The translations under genes were made by a program, and so were the position numbers. A stretch of DNA of 64,000 nucleotides from Paenibacillus foliorum (GTDB lineage: Bacteria; Bacillota; Bacilli; Paenibacillales; NBRC-103111): positions 82,696-146,695 of the forward strand of contig NZ_WHOD01000062.1 of the NCBI RefSeq assembly GCF_013141765.1, given 5' to 3'. Within the stretch, counting starts at the first letter, position 1, and every line of letters starts with the position of its first letter. Shown one piece after another: positions 1 to 8,476 of the stretch. The notes below the pieces were generated by a model. The model did no database searches. It had not been told where the DNA came from and saw nothing but the letters and a program-made list of their open reading frames with translations.

Positions 1-342
1 TACCACCGCATTCCCGTAATCAATATCCGGATTGAGCGACATTTCAAGCACGTTTTGCCCGGTTAATATCACGTAGTCAAAACCGTATCGCTCAATATGA
101 TCCTTAACCATAAATACCGGATCACTGCCGGAGGGCCCACCTTCATCCGGAATAGCATCTCTTCTAAGCACACCCACCGGTGTGTAGAAGGGTTGACCTA
201 CACCGGTTCCTGCACCAAGCCATTGCTTGTGCCATGGCTTATTTAAATAAGGAAGCAGCTCCCGCGGGTCTTTGATCCCGTTATGCACATCGGTGTCAAT
301 CAACACCGTCTTATTATCCGAGTTCACGTTTGTATTCTCCAA
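1..342 (-). CDS. Amidohydrolase family protein, N-terminal part (runs off the left edge)
   Basis: The first 114 codons of a minus-strand gene are present. The product opens with a D-T-D-V-H-N motif followed by L-L-P-Y-L-N-K-P-W, the usual N-terminus of amidohydrolase-related TIM-barrel metal hydrolases, in which the D-x-H pair helps bind the metal. The later part includes Y-G-F-D-Y-V-I-L-T-G. A GAGGTG sequence six bases before the TTG at 342 supports this start; a GTG at 327 with GGAG nine bases upstream is an alternative. The substrate cannot be told from this fragment, and the C-terminal metal and catalytic residues lie outside the window. Confidence 0.75.
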   Translation of the reverse strand, partial: MENTNVNSDNKTVLIDTDVHNGIKDPRELLPYLNKPWHKQWLGAGTGVGQPFYTPVGVLRRDAIPDEGGPSGSDPVFMVKDHIERYGFDYVILTGQNVLEMSLNPDIDYGNAVV

Positions 343-601
343 CTATTACACCTCTTCTTCGTTGTGGCATTGCCCTGCTAATCATCTTATCCCGGTGAGC
401 ACTTTCCGGCTATAATCATTGCGTGACAGCTGGAAAGTGTTGATCTTATGCGATTCTTCAGGCAGCTATAATCTCTATCTACACACATGGAATCATTATG
501 TGACAGGAGGATCTATTCAGCCAAAGCGGCATGTTAGCTAATCCATTCCTTTTAGCTCCAAAAGACGAACACTACGTGAGTACAAAAAAGAAGATCGCCT
601 A
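343..601. other. Intergenic stretch, nothing recognised
   Basis: No open frame with a ribosome binding site was found. Two loosely similar pieces reading ATCATT-TGTGACAG occur near 416-430 and 490-505, but no promoter or operator can be assigned to them. Confidence 0.4.
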
Positions 602-724
602 TCATCCCGCCTTCTTGGCTAGGATGTTGGCGATCTTCTTCATGTTCTGGTACGTTGCGGTCAGTTGCTGTCTTGTAGAGTTTCTTTTTACTCTGTTTTG
701 AGGTTCGCTTCGTTTTTCAGCCAG
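602..724 (-). pseudogene. Possible C-terminal remnant of a DDE transposase
   Basis: Read on the minus strand, the last 25 or so codons before a TGA give R-Q-Q-L-T-A-T-Y-Q-N-M-K-K-I-A-N-I-L-A-K-K-A-G. This resembles the L-T-A-x-x-Q-N-x-K-K-x-A-x-x-L tail of IS1182/IS5-like transposases. Upstream the frame closes within 45 codons and a plausible continuation is found only in another frame, so what remains is a frame-broken tail. No terminal inverted repeats were recognised. The family assignment is an inference from a short motif. Confidence 0.35.
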
Positions 725-776
725 TACGCTTTAGTTCCGGCGTTTGCTTCTGCTCTTGAATCCGCACCTCACGGGA

Positions 777-1376
777 TTATAGCGAATTCTTTGCTAAAAT
801 GACTTGGATCACATGCCCCGTTCCGGTATGAAATAGACCTTCATCTCTCCTTTGTTCTCCGTAAAAAAAATGCAGCATTTCATAACCACTAGTCCATGCC
901 AGTACATCTACAGGATTATAGAGCATATCGACTGATTTAGGACCGCCGGATTGATAACGAATCTGTTCTTCCGAATAGACCTCCAACATGACAATGCCAC
1001 CTTGTTTTACGACAGCGAGCAATTTGTCAATTACTTTCCTTTGATCCGCTTTTGGAAAGTGGCCAAATATCATAATGGCACCGTCATAAGACTCCGAAGG
1101 CACTGGATCATGCAGTAAATCCTTTAACCCGGTTTCCACCTTCACTTGGAATCGTTCCGCCAGCTTTTCTGTTTTCTTCAATCCATTCACCGCATAATCC
1201 CACGCCGTCACCTGATATCCTTGCCTTGCCAGAAATACCGCGTTCCTGCCTTCTCCTTCTGCAAAAGCCACGATTCGCTTCCCTTTCAATCGGTGTGCTT
1301 GGTCTTTGATAAAGGGATTTGGTTGCTCGCCATATGCATACTCGTTCGATCCAAATCGCTCGTTCCACTGATCCAT
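777..1376 (-). CDS. Class I SAM-dependent methyltransferase
   Basis: The product is about 199 residues. A Rossmann-type glycine motif, A-F-A-E-G-E-G-R-N-A-V-F-L-A, is followed by V-T-A-W-D, where the acidic residue would bind the SAM ribose. This arrangement is typical of TehB/UbiE-like small-molecule methyltransferases. The N-terminal W-N-E-R-F-x-x-x-E-Y-A-Y-G-x-x-P-N segment is common in this subgroup. The open frame extends to a TTG at 1403, but AAGGAG lies just upstream of TTG 1379/ATG 1376, so ATG 1376 is preferred. It follows the thioredoxin-like gene by 27 bases and is probably co-transcribed with it. The methyl acceptor is unknown. Confidence 0.8.
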   Translation of the reverse strand: MDQWNERFGSNEYAYGEQPNPFIKDQAHRLKGKRIVAFAEGEGRNAVFLARQGYQVTAWDYAVNGLKKTEKLAERFQVKVETGLKDLLHDPVPSESYDGAIMIFGHFPKADQRKVIDKLLAVVKQGGIVMLEVYSEEQIRYQSGGPKSVDMLYNPVDVLAWTSGYEMLHFFYGEQRRDEGLFHTGTGHVIQVILAKNSL

Positions 1377-1403
1377 CAATTTTCTTCTCCTTAGGACAGT
1401 CAA

Positions 1404-1736
1404 TTAAATCACCATGTTATAAATTTTGCTGAGCTTTTCGTCTAATAGATCCATATGCACAATTCTCGCTTCACGTATAGATTCTTTCCCCTCCACAAAA
1501 AGCAACAAAACAGGCACAGTGAAAATAGAGAAGCTTCCAACGACTTCTTTTACTTCTTGTGCATTTAGGGTCCCCAGTTGGATTTCCGGATATTTCATCA
1601 TTAATTTCTGAACTTGCGGCTGTAATGCGTGACAGACGCTGCATTCAGTACTAGTAATATAGAGAAATGACAATTTATGATGTTGGATAAACTCATTCGC
1701 TGACTCAATACTCGTTAATAGCTCGAATTCTCTCAT
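1404..1736 (-). CDS. Thioredoxin-like protein
   Basis: This is a 110-residue single-domain protein with the redox motif C-S-V-C (T-E-C-S-V-C-H-A) near residue 32 and a cis-proline region, F-T-V-P-V-L-L-L-F-V-E-G. That matches a thioredoxin fold with a non-classical active site instead of CGPC. No signal peptide is visible, so it should be cytoplasmic. GGAGGG lies seven bases before the ATG. It is the first gene of a short unit with the downstream methyltransferase. Its partner is unknown; related small proteins in bacilli are poorly characterised. Confidence 0.8.
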   Translation of the reverse strand: MREFELLTSIESANEFIQHHKLSFLYITSTECSVCHALQPQVQKLMMKYPEIQLGTLNAQEVKEVVGSFSIFTVPVLLLFVEGKESIREARIVHMDLLDEKLSKIYNMVI

Positions 1737-1986
1737 AAGTCCCTCCTATGGTTCATGGTTCATGTCCATCCGGCTTCTCATGCTAATTATTACCACGGGG
1801 CCATGCCGATATCCCTAACCCATCTACCGTCCGTTGGATATAAAGCGTGACAGTATCCTGAATCCACTGGAGAGGCAGGTTTGTTTATAGGTTGTGGCTG
1901 GTTTTCAATGACTCCGCTGGCCTACTTTTAGTAGGCCGGGAGAATATGAAGCAATGATGGATAGTTCCTTCGAAACAAACGACTGG
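1737..1986. other. Intergenic region between stalk-domain gene and thioredoxin-like gene
   Basis: No convincing gene is present. The minus-strand 62-codon open frame at 1928-2116 spans the terminator hairpin and has no family resemblance, so it was not accepted. The part before 1800 should hold the promoter of the thioredoxin-like gene, but no clear boxes were identified. Confidence 0.4.
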
Positions 1987-2012
1987 AAAAAGCCTCCCTA
2001 ATCCGGGAGGCT
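1987..2012 (-). terminator. Intrinsic terminator after the stalk-domain protein gene
   Basis: A perfect 8-bp stem (AGCCTCCC/GGGAGGCT, 6-base loop) is followed on the minus strand by TTTTT. It lies about 145 bases after the stop of the upstream minus-strand gene ending at 2156. Confidence 0.75.
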
Positions 2013-2155
2013 CTTAAAATATTTAAGTCAGTCGTGATAAGATGCACCAGCAAAGAAATCACCAAGCATCTGTAAATCGATGAAAAAAGCTGCATATGTG
2101 AAAAGTCTGGAGGCAACAGCTTAACGCAGCTCCTACATAAGCTGCTGAGCAGAGA

Positions 2156-4000
2156 TTAACGCGCGCCGTTCAACGTATCAATAACCGCCGTCCAGCGTTC
2201 AGGCTCCCACTGCACCTGCACCCCCAGTGTTTCGCTGACGAGTCGAAGCGGAATGTAGGTGGACCCTTCCTCTGAGATGAATGAAGCATCCGCCAGCATT
2301 GCTAATTCCCCATTGATGATCGCTCGCGCCGTACCTACGTAGAGCTCGATCGTGGTGGCCCCCCGGACAATCTTCACCGTACCGAGGTAATCCGGCTTCG
2401 AGCTTTCTCCCTTCCAATTCAATACGCCGCTTGGCGGAGGTGACCATCTCACGGTAGCCCCCATGGCCTCTAACACGCCCCGTAGGGGTATGAACGTCGA
2501 TCCGTCCACCAGCTTTGCCTTCGGATTCACGTCCACGTATTTCCCATTCAAGCGAATGCCAATGTCGTTCTCATCGAACGCTTTGGGCGGTGCATCGTTC
2601 ACGACTTTTACCACAATTTGGTGCTCCATAGGAGGGGTTCCCGTCGTATAAACCAACGGCTTTAGTTCATAGACTTTCACTGAGCGCTCGTCACTGACCG
2701 CCCATTGAACGGATTGTCTCACCGGGTTGTAATGAATCTCTACGCCGATGCCCAGACGAATCCCCGGCATCTCTTCCGTTCTAAGGACCTTGCCTTGGCC
2801 GTTCACGAGGGCCATGTAGGTCGTGATGTAGCTGCTTTCGCTACCGAATCCTGTCTCCTTCTGCTTCTCCCAGAGCACCAGGTACTTGTCGCCGCCAAGA
2901 CTCAGCAGCTTCGAATGTGCGGCATTCTCCTCTTTCATATCGGTATAATCTGTAATCCAGATCGGTTCGCTATGCTGATCCAGCGACCGGCTGACTGTCT
3001 GCAGATAAACATTCCTCGATTCATTCTGGCGCTCCGATGCAGGGTCGATCCTATCCGTCATCTCCGATGCTCCTGCGAACAAGTACTGCTTTCCTGTCGA
3101 GACCACGCCCCCCAATTGGGCATACGTATATTGATAGACCTTCCCCTGCTTAAACTTGAACGGAATGTACCAGTTCTGTAGGCGCTGCCCCTTCAACGAC
3201 CGCTTGGAATATGTGAACCCTCTCGGTGAGGCATCGGCTTGATCAACAAAAAGCAGATCCTGACCGTCATAAAGCACCGCCTGGTCAAAGGAATGTCCGG
3301 CCGATGCTGAGAACCTTCCATTGGCATCGAAGACTCTCTTCATGGTATCAGTCGAAGCGGCAAACCCAAAAGACGCCTGATGATTTAATCCATCCACGGA
3401 TGACTTGAACATCAGCCTGCCGAAATACGCGGTTATCGTTTGATCGTTGATGACCAGCTTGCAATTTCCATTCGCAAAGGGCGTTTTTACCCCCCAATAT
3501 TTATCGCTCCAGAAGGTATCCGGATCGTCACCGGATATGAGTAACTCGCTGACCTTCTCACCCGTAGATCGATACTTAGCGAGGAGAATGGCGGTCTCCT
3601 TCTCCTGATTCTCTTCGAGCTCTTGTCCAAACAGAATGTAATAATTGCCTTCCCTATCCTTCGCATAGCTGCCGAAGAGCGGAAGCTCCCGGCGGATGGT
3701 CAAATGCTTGTTGACGCCATAATCCGCATCTAATTCATAAATATGGATTGGCCCTTTCTCTTCGGCGACCGCCACACTAGTCGTGCCATCTGCGTTCACC
3801 TGCATCACTAAGGGGGATATCACACTATTCCATCCATTCAGATAAGCGGCGGCATTATCGATGACGTTCTTCACCGGATGCTCCACGGGAATTCGCTGAA
3901 TGCTTATGTGAGGTTCAGACTCCCCGCCGGCTGCTGCGGCTACCGTACTCATCAGAGAAGACAGAAGGATGACCATGATGATCGATAATTTGAGCTTCAT
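2156..4000 (-). CDS. Secreted protein with C-terminal copper amine oxidase-like (stalk) domain
   Basis: This 614-residue protein begins with a signal peptide (M-K-L-K-L-S-I-I-M-V-I-L-L-S-S-L-M ending in A-A-A-A-G-G), so it is exported. The middle, roughly residues 30-470, reads like a beta-rich propeller-style sensor or lectin region with no motif I can name. The last 130 residues contain V-D-G-S-T-F-I-P-L-R-G-V-L-E-A-M-G-A and G-S-T-Y-I-P-L-R-L-V-S-E-T-L-G-V, the repeated signature of the copper amine oxidase N-terminal-like domain. This domain is abundant on Paenibacillus surface proteins and does not imply amine oxidase activity. The gene stands alone with its own terminator. Confidence 0.85.
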   Translation of the reverse strand: MKLKLSIIMVILLSSLMSTVAAAAGGESEPHISIQRIPVEHPVKNVIDNAAAYLNGWNSVISPLVMQVNADGTTSVAVAEEKGPIHIYELDADYGVNKHLTIRRELPLFGSYAKDREGNYYILFGQELEENQEKETAILLAKYRSTGEKVSELLISGDDPDTFWSDKYWGVKTPFANGNCKLVINDQTITAYFGRLMFKSSVDGLNHQASFGFAASTDTMKRVFDANGRFSASAGHSFDQAVLYDGQDLLFVDQADASPRGFTYSKRSLKGQRLQNWYIPFKFKQGKVYQYTYAQLGGVVSTGKQYLFAGASEMTDRIDPASERQNESRNVYLQTVSRSLDQHSEPIWITDYTDMKEENAAHSKLLSLGGDKYLVLWEKQKETGFGSESSYITTYMALVNGQGKVLRTEEMPGIRLGIGVEIHYNPVRQSVQWAVSDERSVKVYELKPLVYTTGTPPMEHQIVVKVVNDAPPKAFDENDIGIRLNGKYVDVNPKAKLVDGSTFIPLRGVLEAMGATVRWSPPPSGVLNWKGESSKPDYLGTVKIVRGATTIELYVGTARAIINGELAMLADASFISEEGSTYIPLRLVSETLGVQVQWEPERWTAVIDTLNGAR

Positions 4001-4417
4001 TCTTTTCGCCTCTTCCTTATTCCTCTATTATTAAGGCCACTTTTTTATCTTTCTATATTATACCATTCACTATTAAAATTGAAGCTGTACTTACTAGTCT
4101 TCTAAAGCCTTGATTAGCTTTGATCCCCTAGGCTTTCGCTTTGCCTGGCACACCCTGTTGACCCTTGGCGGGCATGTCACGTTGGCTTCTTTTTTTAGAA
4201 GAGGATAGCTGCTGAATAACGCTTTCACATGTCTCGTTTCTATCAAATATTGGTATACCGCTAAAAAAATGGACGTTAAATACCCCTAAAACTGAGTTTT
4301 AGAGGTCATTTATCCTATCCTTTATCCCTTGTTGTCAAATACAGTCTGTTCCTACACCCAAACAACAAAATTTTCGCCGTGTGGTAGGGTTTATTGGTGA
4401 AGTTGTATGCGCTATTT
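4001..4417. other. Intergenic region, 417 bases
   Basis: The stretch contains the weak hairpin listed at 4283-4305 and otherwise AT-rich sequence. No gene was recognised. Confidence 0.4.
4283..4305 (-). terminator. Probable terminator of the response regulator-kinase operon
   Basis: CCCCTAAAAC and GTTTTAGAGG form a 10-bp stem with one mismatch and a three-base loop, about 110 bases past the kinase stop codon. A T-rich stretch follows only after some 15 bases on the minus strand, so termination is plausible but not certain. Confidence 0.4.
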
Positions 4418-5965
4418 TTATTGCGATGATCTGGGAAGTGTAAACCGGAATACGGTACCTATCGAAGCCGTTTGCAGCAGCTCGATCGTTCCCCCATTTA
4501 CTTCAGCGAGTAGTCGGCAAATCGGCAATCCGAGACCTAGTCCTTGCTTTTTCTTGCGGCGACTGTTTCCTCTGTAGTAGCGTTCGAAAATATATGGGAC
4601 TTCATCGGGAACGATCCCTTTGCCATTGTCAGAAATATCGATTGTGAGCATTGATTCAGTCAATCTTGCAGTAATCTCGATGAGTGTTGCCGCAGCTGCG
4701 GCGCTGTTGCTTAGCAAGTTGAGAAAAACTTGCTTCAAATGCGATCGATCACAGGTACATACCAAATCGGAAGGCAGCACATCAAGTTCCACTTGAACGG
4801 ATGCAGATGCTTGAATTGTATGGAATTGCTGAATAATCTCCTCTATTAACGGCTCAAGTAAGACCTGAGACTTTTCAGGGTGAATCACACCTGACTCCAT
4901 TGAAGAAAAATTAAGCAGATCGTTCACCATCACATGCATCCGCTTTGCCTCATTTAACCCGATATTTATGAACTCATTGGCTTTGCTGCCTATAACAACG
5001 CCTTCCTGAATCGCTTGGAGCATACCGCGGATTGAGGTGACCGGCGTACGCAGCTCATGTGAAACTCCGGCGAGCAGATCGGTACGCATACGTTCAAGTT
5101 GGTTTAGCCGTCCAGTCATTTCGTGAAAAGATTGAACCAGCCCGCTAATTTCACCTTCCTTTATGAGGTTCGGATCAGGCAAATGGGGCTGATAATTGCC
5201 TGAAGAAATCTGTTTGGCAGCACGGGCCAGTTGAATGAGTGGTCTTGTAAGAGAGCGGGACAACACGAAAACGACAGCCCAGCCGCATAAGGAAATAAGT
5301 CCAAACGTTAGCACAATGAGACCGTATATTTGGGGCAAACGACCCCCGTTATATTGAGCGGTCATATATAGAGTTCCTGAAATTTGATCGTTTTTATAGA
5401 AGGGCACACCAACACGCAGCCACTTTCCTGACTGTGTATCGACCTGCTCGCGAATTTTTTCACCTGAAAGAACTTCGTTTTGTCGGGGCGGGGATTCGAG
5501 ATAAGCACCTACTTCTGCGTATGCATTGCTAAAAAAATAAATCATCTCGCCTGAAGTATTAAATATTTGAAATTGATAACCATCTGGAATTGAAGGGACG
5601 AGTTCTGAGGGGATCGAAGGGACGGATTCTTGTAATGGGAAATTTTCTGACGTTACGAGATCTGTTGGCGTTTCTTCTAAAGTATTTGAAGGTGAAGTTG
5701 AGACGGTAGGTTTTAACTGCAGGATCTCATCTATTTTACTAAATGAATCGCTCATCATTGCAGACCTCGCCTCAAGTAGTTGAAACTGCTGCTCCTCCGT
5801 GCTCATTCGAATCCAGTACATGCCAAACAAACCGATGCCCGTAAGCATGATAAGAAGAATCATCACATAACGCCATGTCCAATATCGTACCAAGGAAACA
5901 GAGGCAGCTTGTGGTTGGGCTTTCACATTGTTTTGAATTGACTTGCGCAGATGCTTAGTAAACAC
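4418..5965 (-). CDS. Membrane sensor histidine kinase (HAMP-HisKA-HATPase)
   Basis: About 515 residues. A first transmembrane helix (Y-V-M-I-L-L-I-M-L-T-G-I-G-L-F-G-M-Y-W-I) and a second (G-L-I-V-L-T-F-G-L-I-S-L-C-G-W-A) enclose an extracytoplasmic sensor region of about 170 residues. HAMP follows, then the phospho-acceptor H-box G-V-S-H-E-L-R-T-P-V-T-S, the N-box (N-L-L-S-N-S-A-A-A-A), D-N-G-K-G-I, and G-L-G-L-G-L-P-I-C. The ORF opens at a TTG at 5998, but GTG 5965 with GGGG ten bases upstream is preferred. It overlaps the response-regulator stop by 11 bases, implying translational coupling. The N-box has alanines where many kinases have K-Y or R-F, which is slightly unusual. The signal is unknown. 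Confidence 0.9.
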   Translation of the reverse strand: MFTKHLRKSIQNNVKAQPQAASVSLVRYWTWRYVMILLIMLTGIGLFGMYWIRMSTEEQQFQLLEARSAMMSDSFSKIDEILQLKPTVSTSPSNTLEETPTDLVTSENFPLQESVPSIPSELVPSIPDGYQFQIFNTSGEMIYFFSNAYAEVGAYLESPPRQNEVLSGEKIREQVDTQSGKWLRVGVPFYKNDQISGTLYMTAQYNGGRLPQIYGLIVLTFGLISLCGWAVVFVLSRSLTRPLIQLARAAKQISSGNYQPHLPDPNLIKEGEISGLVQSFHEMTGRLNQLERMRTDLLAGVSHELRTPVTSIRGMLQAIQEGVVIGSKANEFINIGLNEAKRMHVMVNDLLNFSSMESGVIHPEKSQVLLEPLIEEIIQQFHTIQASASVQVELDVLPSDLVCTCDRSHLKQVFLNLLSNSAAAAATLIEITARLTESMLTIDISDNGKGIVPDEVPYIFERYYRGNSRRKKKQGLGLGLPICRLLAEVNGGTIELLQTASIGTVFRFTLPRSSQ

Positions 5966-6653
5966 GTAAACTGTACCCCATTCCTCTAATCGTATCAATT
6001 TCCCCCTCGTGTGCAGGCCATTGATGAAGACTTTTGCGTAGCCGTTTAATGGAGGTATCTACAGAACGATCACCACCTTCAAAGTCTATTCCCCACACCT
6101 CATTAAGTAAATGATCGCGTTCAAAGCATTGATTGGGATGCTCCACTAGAAATTGAAGCAGCTGATAATCGCGGGGAAGCAAAGAAATCTGCTCAGTTCC
6201 GACTGTAACCGTTCGAGTGCTCACGTCAATAACCAAGCTGCCGATCCGCACGATATCCGAATCTGTCATGTAGACTGAGCGGCGGAGTACTGCTTGAATG
6301 CGGGCCATAACTTCCTGGGGATCGAATGGCTTGGCAATATAGTCGTCCGCCCCATGGTCAAACCCTTGGAGACGGTCTGGTACAGCGCCGCGTGCCGTAA
6401 GTATAATGACGGGACAGCTTCCCAGTTGCCTAATTTGGTGCAAAATTTCAATTCCGTTCTGATCATTCGGAAGCATAAGATCTAACAATACGAGATCGGG
6501 TTTCCAACTGAGAAACTGCTCCATCACATCGATTTCGCCCTCACCCGAATTCCACTTTACTTCATAATTGTCTTTTTCCAAATACGCTTGAAGTAAGCTT
6601 GCGATCGGTAGCTCATCTTCAATTAACAACACTCGCTTCAAGGAATAACCCAT
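5955..6653 (-). CDS. OmpR/PhoB-family response regulator
   Basis: This 232-residue protein has an N-terminal receiver domain (acidic pocket I-E-D-E at 11-14, phospho-acceptor Asp58 in L-L-D-L-M-L-P, conserved K in Y-I-A-K-P-F) and a C-terminal winged helix (L-P-R-D-Y-Q-L-L-Q-F-L through V-D-T-S-I-K-R-L-R-K-S-L). It should be phosphorylated by the overlapping kinase and bind DNA. The ATG at 6653 has poor spacing to its purine-rich stretch; a TTG at 6641 giving M-K-R-V-L-L-I-E-D-E is a possible alternative start. Upstream lies a small secreted repeat protein on the same strand, separated by a terminator. Confidence 0.92.
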   Translation of the reverse strand: MGYSLKRVLLIEDELPIASLLQAYLEKDNYEVKWNSGEGEIDVMEQFLSWKPDLVLLDLMLPNDQNGIEILHQIRQLGSCPVIILTARGAVPDRLQGFDHGADDYIAKPFDPQEVMARIQAVLRRSVYMTDSDIVRIGSLVIDVSTRTVTVGTEQISLLPRDYQLLQFLVEHPNQCFERDHLLNEVWGIDFEGGDRSVDTSIKRLRKSLHQWPAHEGEIDTIRGMGYSLRVY

Positions 6654-6712
6654 CCTTCCATAACCATGCTTTACAGTATTATTCTAACCATATCTATTCT
6701 TTCGAACAACAA

Positions 6713-6759
6713 AGCTGTCCCACAAGCACTCCGAAGTGGAAGATTACTTTGGGACAGCT
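6713..6759 (-). terminator. Terminator after the secreted repeat protein gene
   Basis: AGCTGTCCCA (6713-6722) pairs with TGGGACAGCT (6750-6759) as a perfect 10-bp stem, with a smaller internal hairpin. On the minus strand it is followed by TTTGTTGTT. It separates the repeat protein gene from the two-component operon. Confidence 0.65.
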
Positions 6760-6777
6760 CCAACTGCTCTATATATG

Positions 6778-7284
6778 TTACTTATTGCTTTTTTCTGCTT
6801 GTCTCGAATCTGTTAATTGCTCAGCTTTCATAAGCTTTCCTTCTTCTGTAAGCTGAGCAATCAGTTCATCTAACGTAATACCCTTTTCTTTTGCCATCTT
6901 CTCTAGGCTGACAGCTTCACTGGATTGTGCGCCTACAGTTATTTTGCTAGCTGAAGTTGACTCGATAGTACTTGTAGCTTTTTCAGGTTCAGTTGAAGGG
7001 ACAGCTTTAGTCATCTTACCTTCCTTTTCAAGCTGAGCGAACAATTCCTCTAGCGTAATGCCTTTTTCTTTAGCCATTTTATCAAAGTTCGTGCTGTCAT
7101 CCAATTTTTCTGCATCATCTGCACGGATTGCTTCAGTTGAAGCTGTTGTTGAAAGCGTTGCTGATACATTAGTTATACTGGATTTAATGGTTTCACCAAT
7201 ATTAGCGTCGCTGGCAGCATATGCAGATCCTCCGACAGCAGATACAGCGAGTAAAAGTGCAGCGATTGTTAGTTTTTTCTTCAT
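6778..7284 (-). CDS. Small secreted protein with two internal repeats
   Basis: This 168-residue protein has a clear signal peptide (M-K-K-K-L-T-I-A-A-L-L-L-A-V-S-A-V-G-G-S-A-Y-A). Two 28-residue repeats, residues 67-94 and 127-154, share M-A-K-E-K-G-I-T-L-x-E-L-x-A-Q-L-x-x-E-G-K and are joined by Ser/Thr-rich linkers. Each repeat looks like a small helical module with a helix-turn-helix-like outline, but the export signal argues against DNA binding. AGGAGG lies before the ATG. It is upstream of a two-component system on the same strand and could be its ligand, partner or target; that is inference from position only. I do not recognise the family. Confidence 0.7.
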   Translation of the reverse strand: MKKKLTIAALLLAVSAVGGSAYAASDANIGETIKSSITNVSATLSTTASTEAIRADDAEKLDDSTNFDKMAKEKGITLEELFAQLEKEGKMTKAVPSTEPEKATSTIESTSASKITVGAQSSEAVSLEKMAKEKGITLDELIAQLTEEGKLMKAEQLTDSRQAEKSNK

Positions 7285-7497
7285 TTTAAATTCCTCCTAG
7301 AGTGGTTTGTGCTTCTGCCATATGGTGAGCAGCGGCTACATTCTTAATATAGCTTCTGACTGTGTCGGGAATATGGCAGCATCAGAGTAAGTGTAAAATT
7401 GTCCCCTGTACTCAAGCCAAGCTATTCACAACAGCTAACACCTTGATAGGCTGTCAGATCTCCACCACCGTCCGCCCTCCCGTTACTAAAATAAAAA
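7285..7497. other. Intergenic region between AHSA1 operon terminator and repeat protein gene
   Basis: Nothing recognised apart from the terminator that follows at its right edge. It must contain the promoter of the repeat protein gene. Confidence 0.35.
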
Positions 7498-7534
7498 TCG
7501 CCGTCCGATTCCCGACAGGGAACGTGAACGGCGA
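7493..7534 (-). terminator. Intrinsic terminator of the MerR-AHSA1 operon
   Basis: TCGCCGT (7498-7504) pairs with ACGGCGA (7528-7534), and inside it TTCCC pairs with GGGAA. On the minus strand the stem is followed by TTTTTATTTT. It lies 56 bases past the stop of the last operon gene. Confidence 0.8.
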
Positions 7535-7589
7535 CAATTTTAGAGTCATCACATAAGTGGCAGTTCAAAGCCGATATCACTTTGCAAAG

Positions 7590-8030
7590 CTAGTAGGCCA
7601 ATTCCGCCAGCAGCTTGCCAAGCCGGTCAAGGTTCTGTTCATTACCTTCTATGCAGTACGGCTTAGCTTGTTCAAACTCCTCTTTTTTCTTGAAAAGTTG
7701 ACGGAAGGTGACCCTGGTGCGGCCCTCGAAGCCCTCGAAGGTAGCCGTTACCCGAAATTCGTGGCCGGATAGATGATCAAGCACGACCCGCTCCGGCGGC
7801 ACGATTTCCACAAAGACGTTATGGTTAGGATAATCCACGCCATCTGGTCCGTGCATGGTGTGCCGCCACGTACCCCCCGGCCTCATATCGCACTCGTGAA
7901 ACGTATTCGTAAAGCCTTGCGGCCCCCACCATCGGGCTAACAAATCGGGAGTTGTCCAGGCCCGAAACACGAGCTCCCGCGGGACATCGTACTCGCGCGT
8001 AGCAATAAGTTCATTTTCACCTATAGTCAT
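7590..8030 (-). CDS. SRPBCC/AHSA1-domain protein, second copy of the operon
   Basis: This 146-residue protein is of the activator-of-Hsp90-ATPase C-terminal-like (AHSA1, SRPBCC) superfamily. The N-terminal T-R-E-Y-D-V-P-R-E-L-V-F-R-A-W-T-x-P-D-L-L-A-R-W-W-G-P-Q-G-F is the family signature. These proteins form a helix-grip fold with a hydrophobic cavity; in bacilli their ligands are mostly unknown. A GGTAGGA ribosome binding site precedes the ATG. The gene follows its paralogue by eight bases and belongs to the MerR-controlled unit. Confidence 0.88.
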   Translation of the reverse strand: MTIGENELIATREYDVPRELVFRAWTTPDLLARWWGPQGFTNTFHECDMRPGGTWRHTMHGPDGVDYPNHNVFVEIVPPERVVLDHLSGHEFRVTATFEGFEGRTRVTFRQLFKKKEEFEQAKPYCIEGNEQNLDRLGKLLAELAY

Positions 8031-8038
8031 GTTCCTAC

Positions 8039-8476
8039 CTACCCTTCTACTACCTTACCCAGTGCGTCCAACATGACGTTTGTACCGTGTTCCCGTACTT
8101 CCGGAGTATCATGTCCGTCAAAGAACACACCTTGCTCCGTGAAAATCAGCTTCGTGCCGCCCTCCACCTTAATAAGCTCGACCGTTGTGATCGAGACGGA
8201 GATGCGTATGCCACCCGCATCCAGGGTGTACGTATAGACAATGCGCTGCTCTGGGACAAGCTCCTGGTAGCTGGCGTCGAAGGTAAAGATCGGTCCTTCC
8301 GGCGGCCCACCGCTGCTGTACTCTTGTCCGCCAACCCGAAAGTCGAAGATGTCCGGCTTCGAAAACCACTTGGCTTTGGCAATCGGGTCAGCCCAGGCGT
8401 TATAAACCCGCTCCGGCGAAGCGGCATAAGTCCGCTCGACGACGAAGGTCGCATGTTTGACGAATCGTTCGTTCAT
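8039..8476 (-). CDS. SRPBCC/AHSA1-domain protein, first copy of the operon
   Basis: This 145-residue protein shares the superfamily hallmarks (V-E-R-T-Y-A-A-S-P-E-R-V-Y-N-A-W-A-D-P; G-T-K-L-I-F-T-E-Q-G near the C-terminus). It diverges clearly from the neighbouring copy at 7590-8030, so the pair is an old duplication, not a recent tandem repeat. AAGGAGG precedes the ATG, which overlaps the stop of the upstream MerR regulator by four bases (ATGA). Its expression should follow the regulator through translational coupling. Ligand unknown. Confidence 0.88.
   Translation of the reverse strand: MNERFVKHATFVVERTYAASPERVYNAWADPIAKAKWFSKPDIFDFRVGGQEYSSGGPPEGPIFTFDASYQELVPEQRIVYTYTLDAGGIRISVSITTVELIKVEGGTKLIFTEQGVFFDGHDTPEVREHGTNVMLDALGKVVEG

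Noticed and set aside
1928..2116. 62-codon minus-strand open frame
   Set aside because: It runs across the terminator hairpin at 1987-2012, has no ribosome binding site and resembles nothing known.
4306..4320. GTCATTTATCC as an att copy left of the array
   Set aside because: The match stops after nine bases and lacks the G-E-P coding part.
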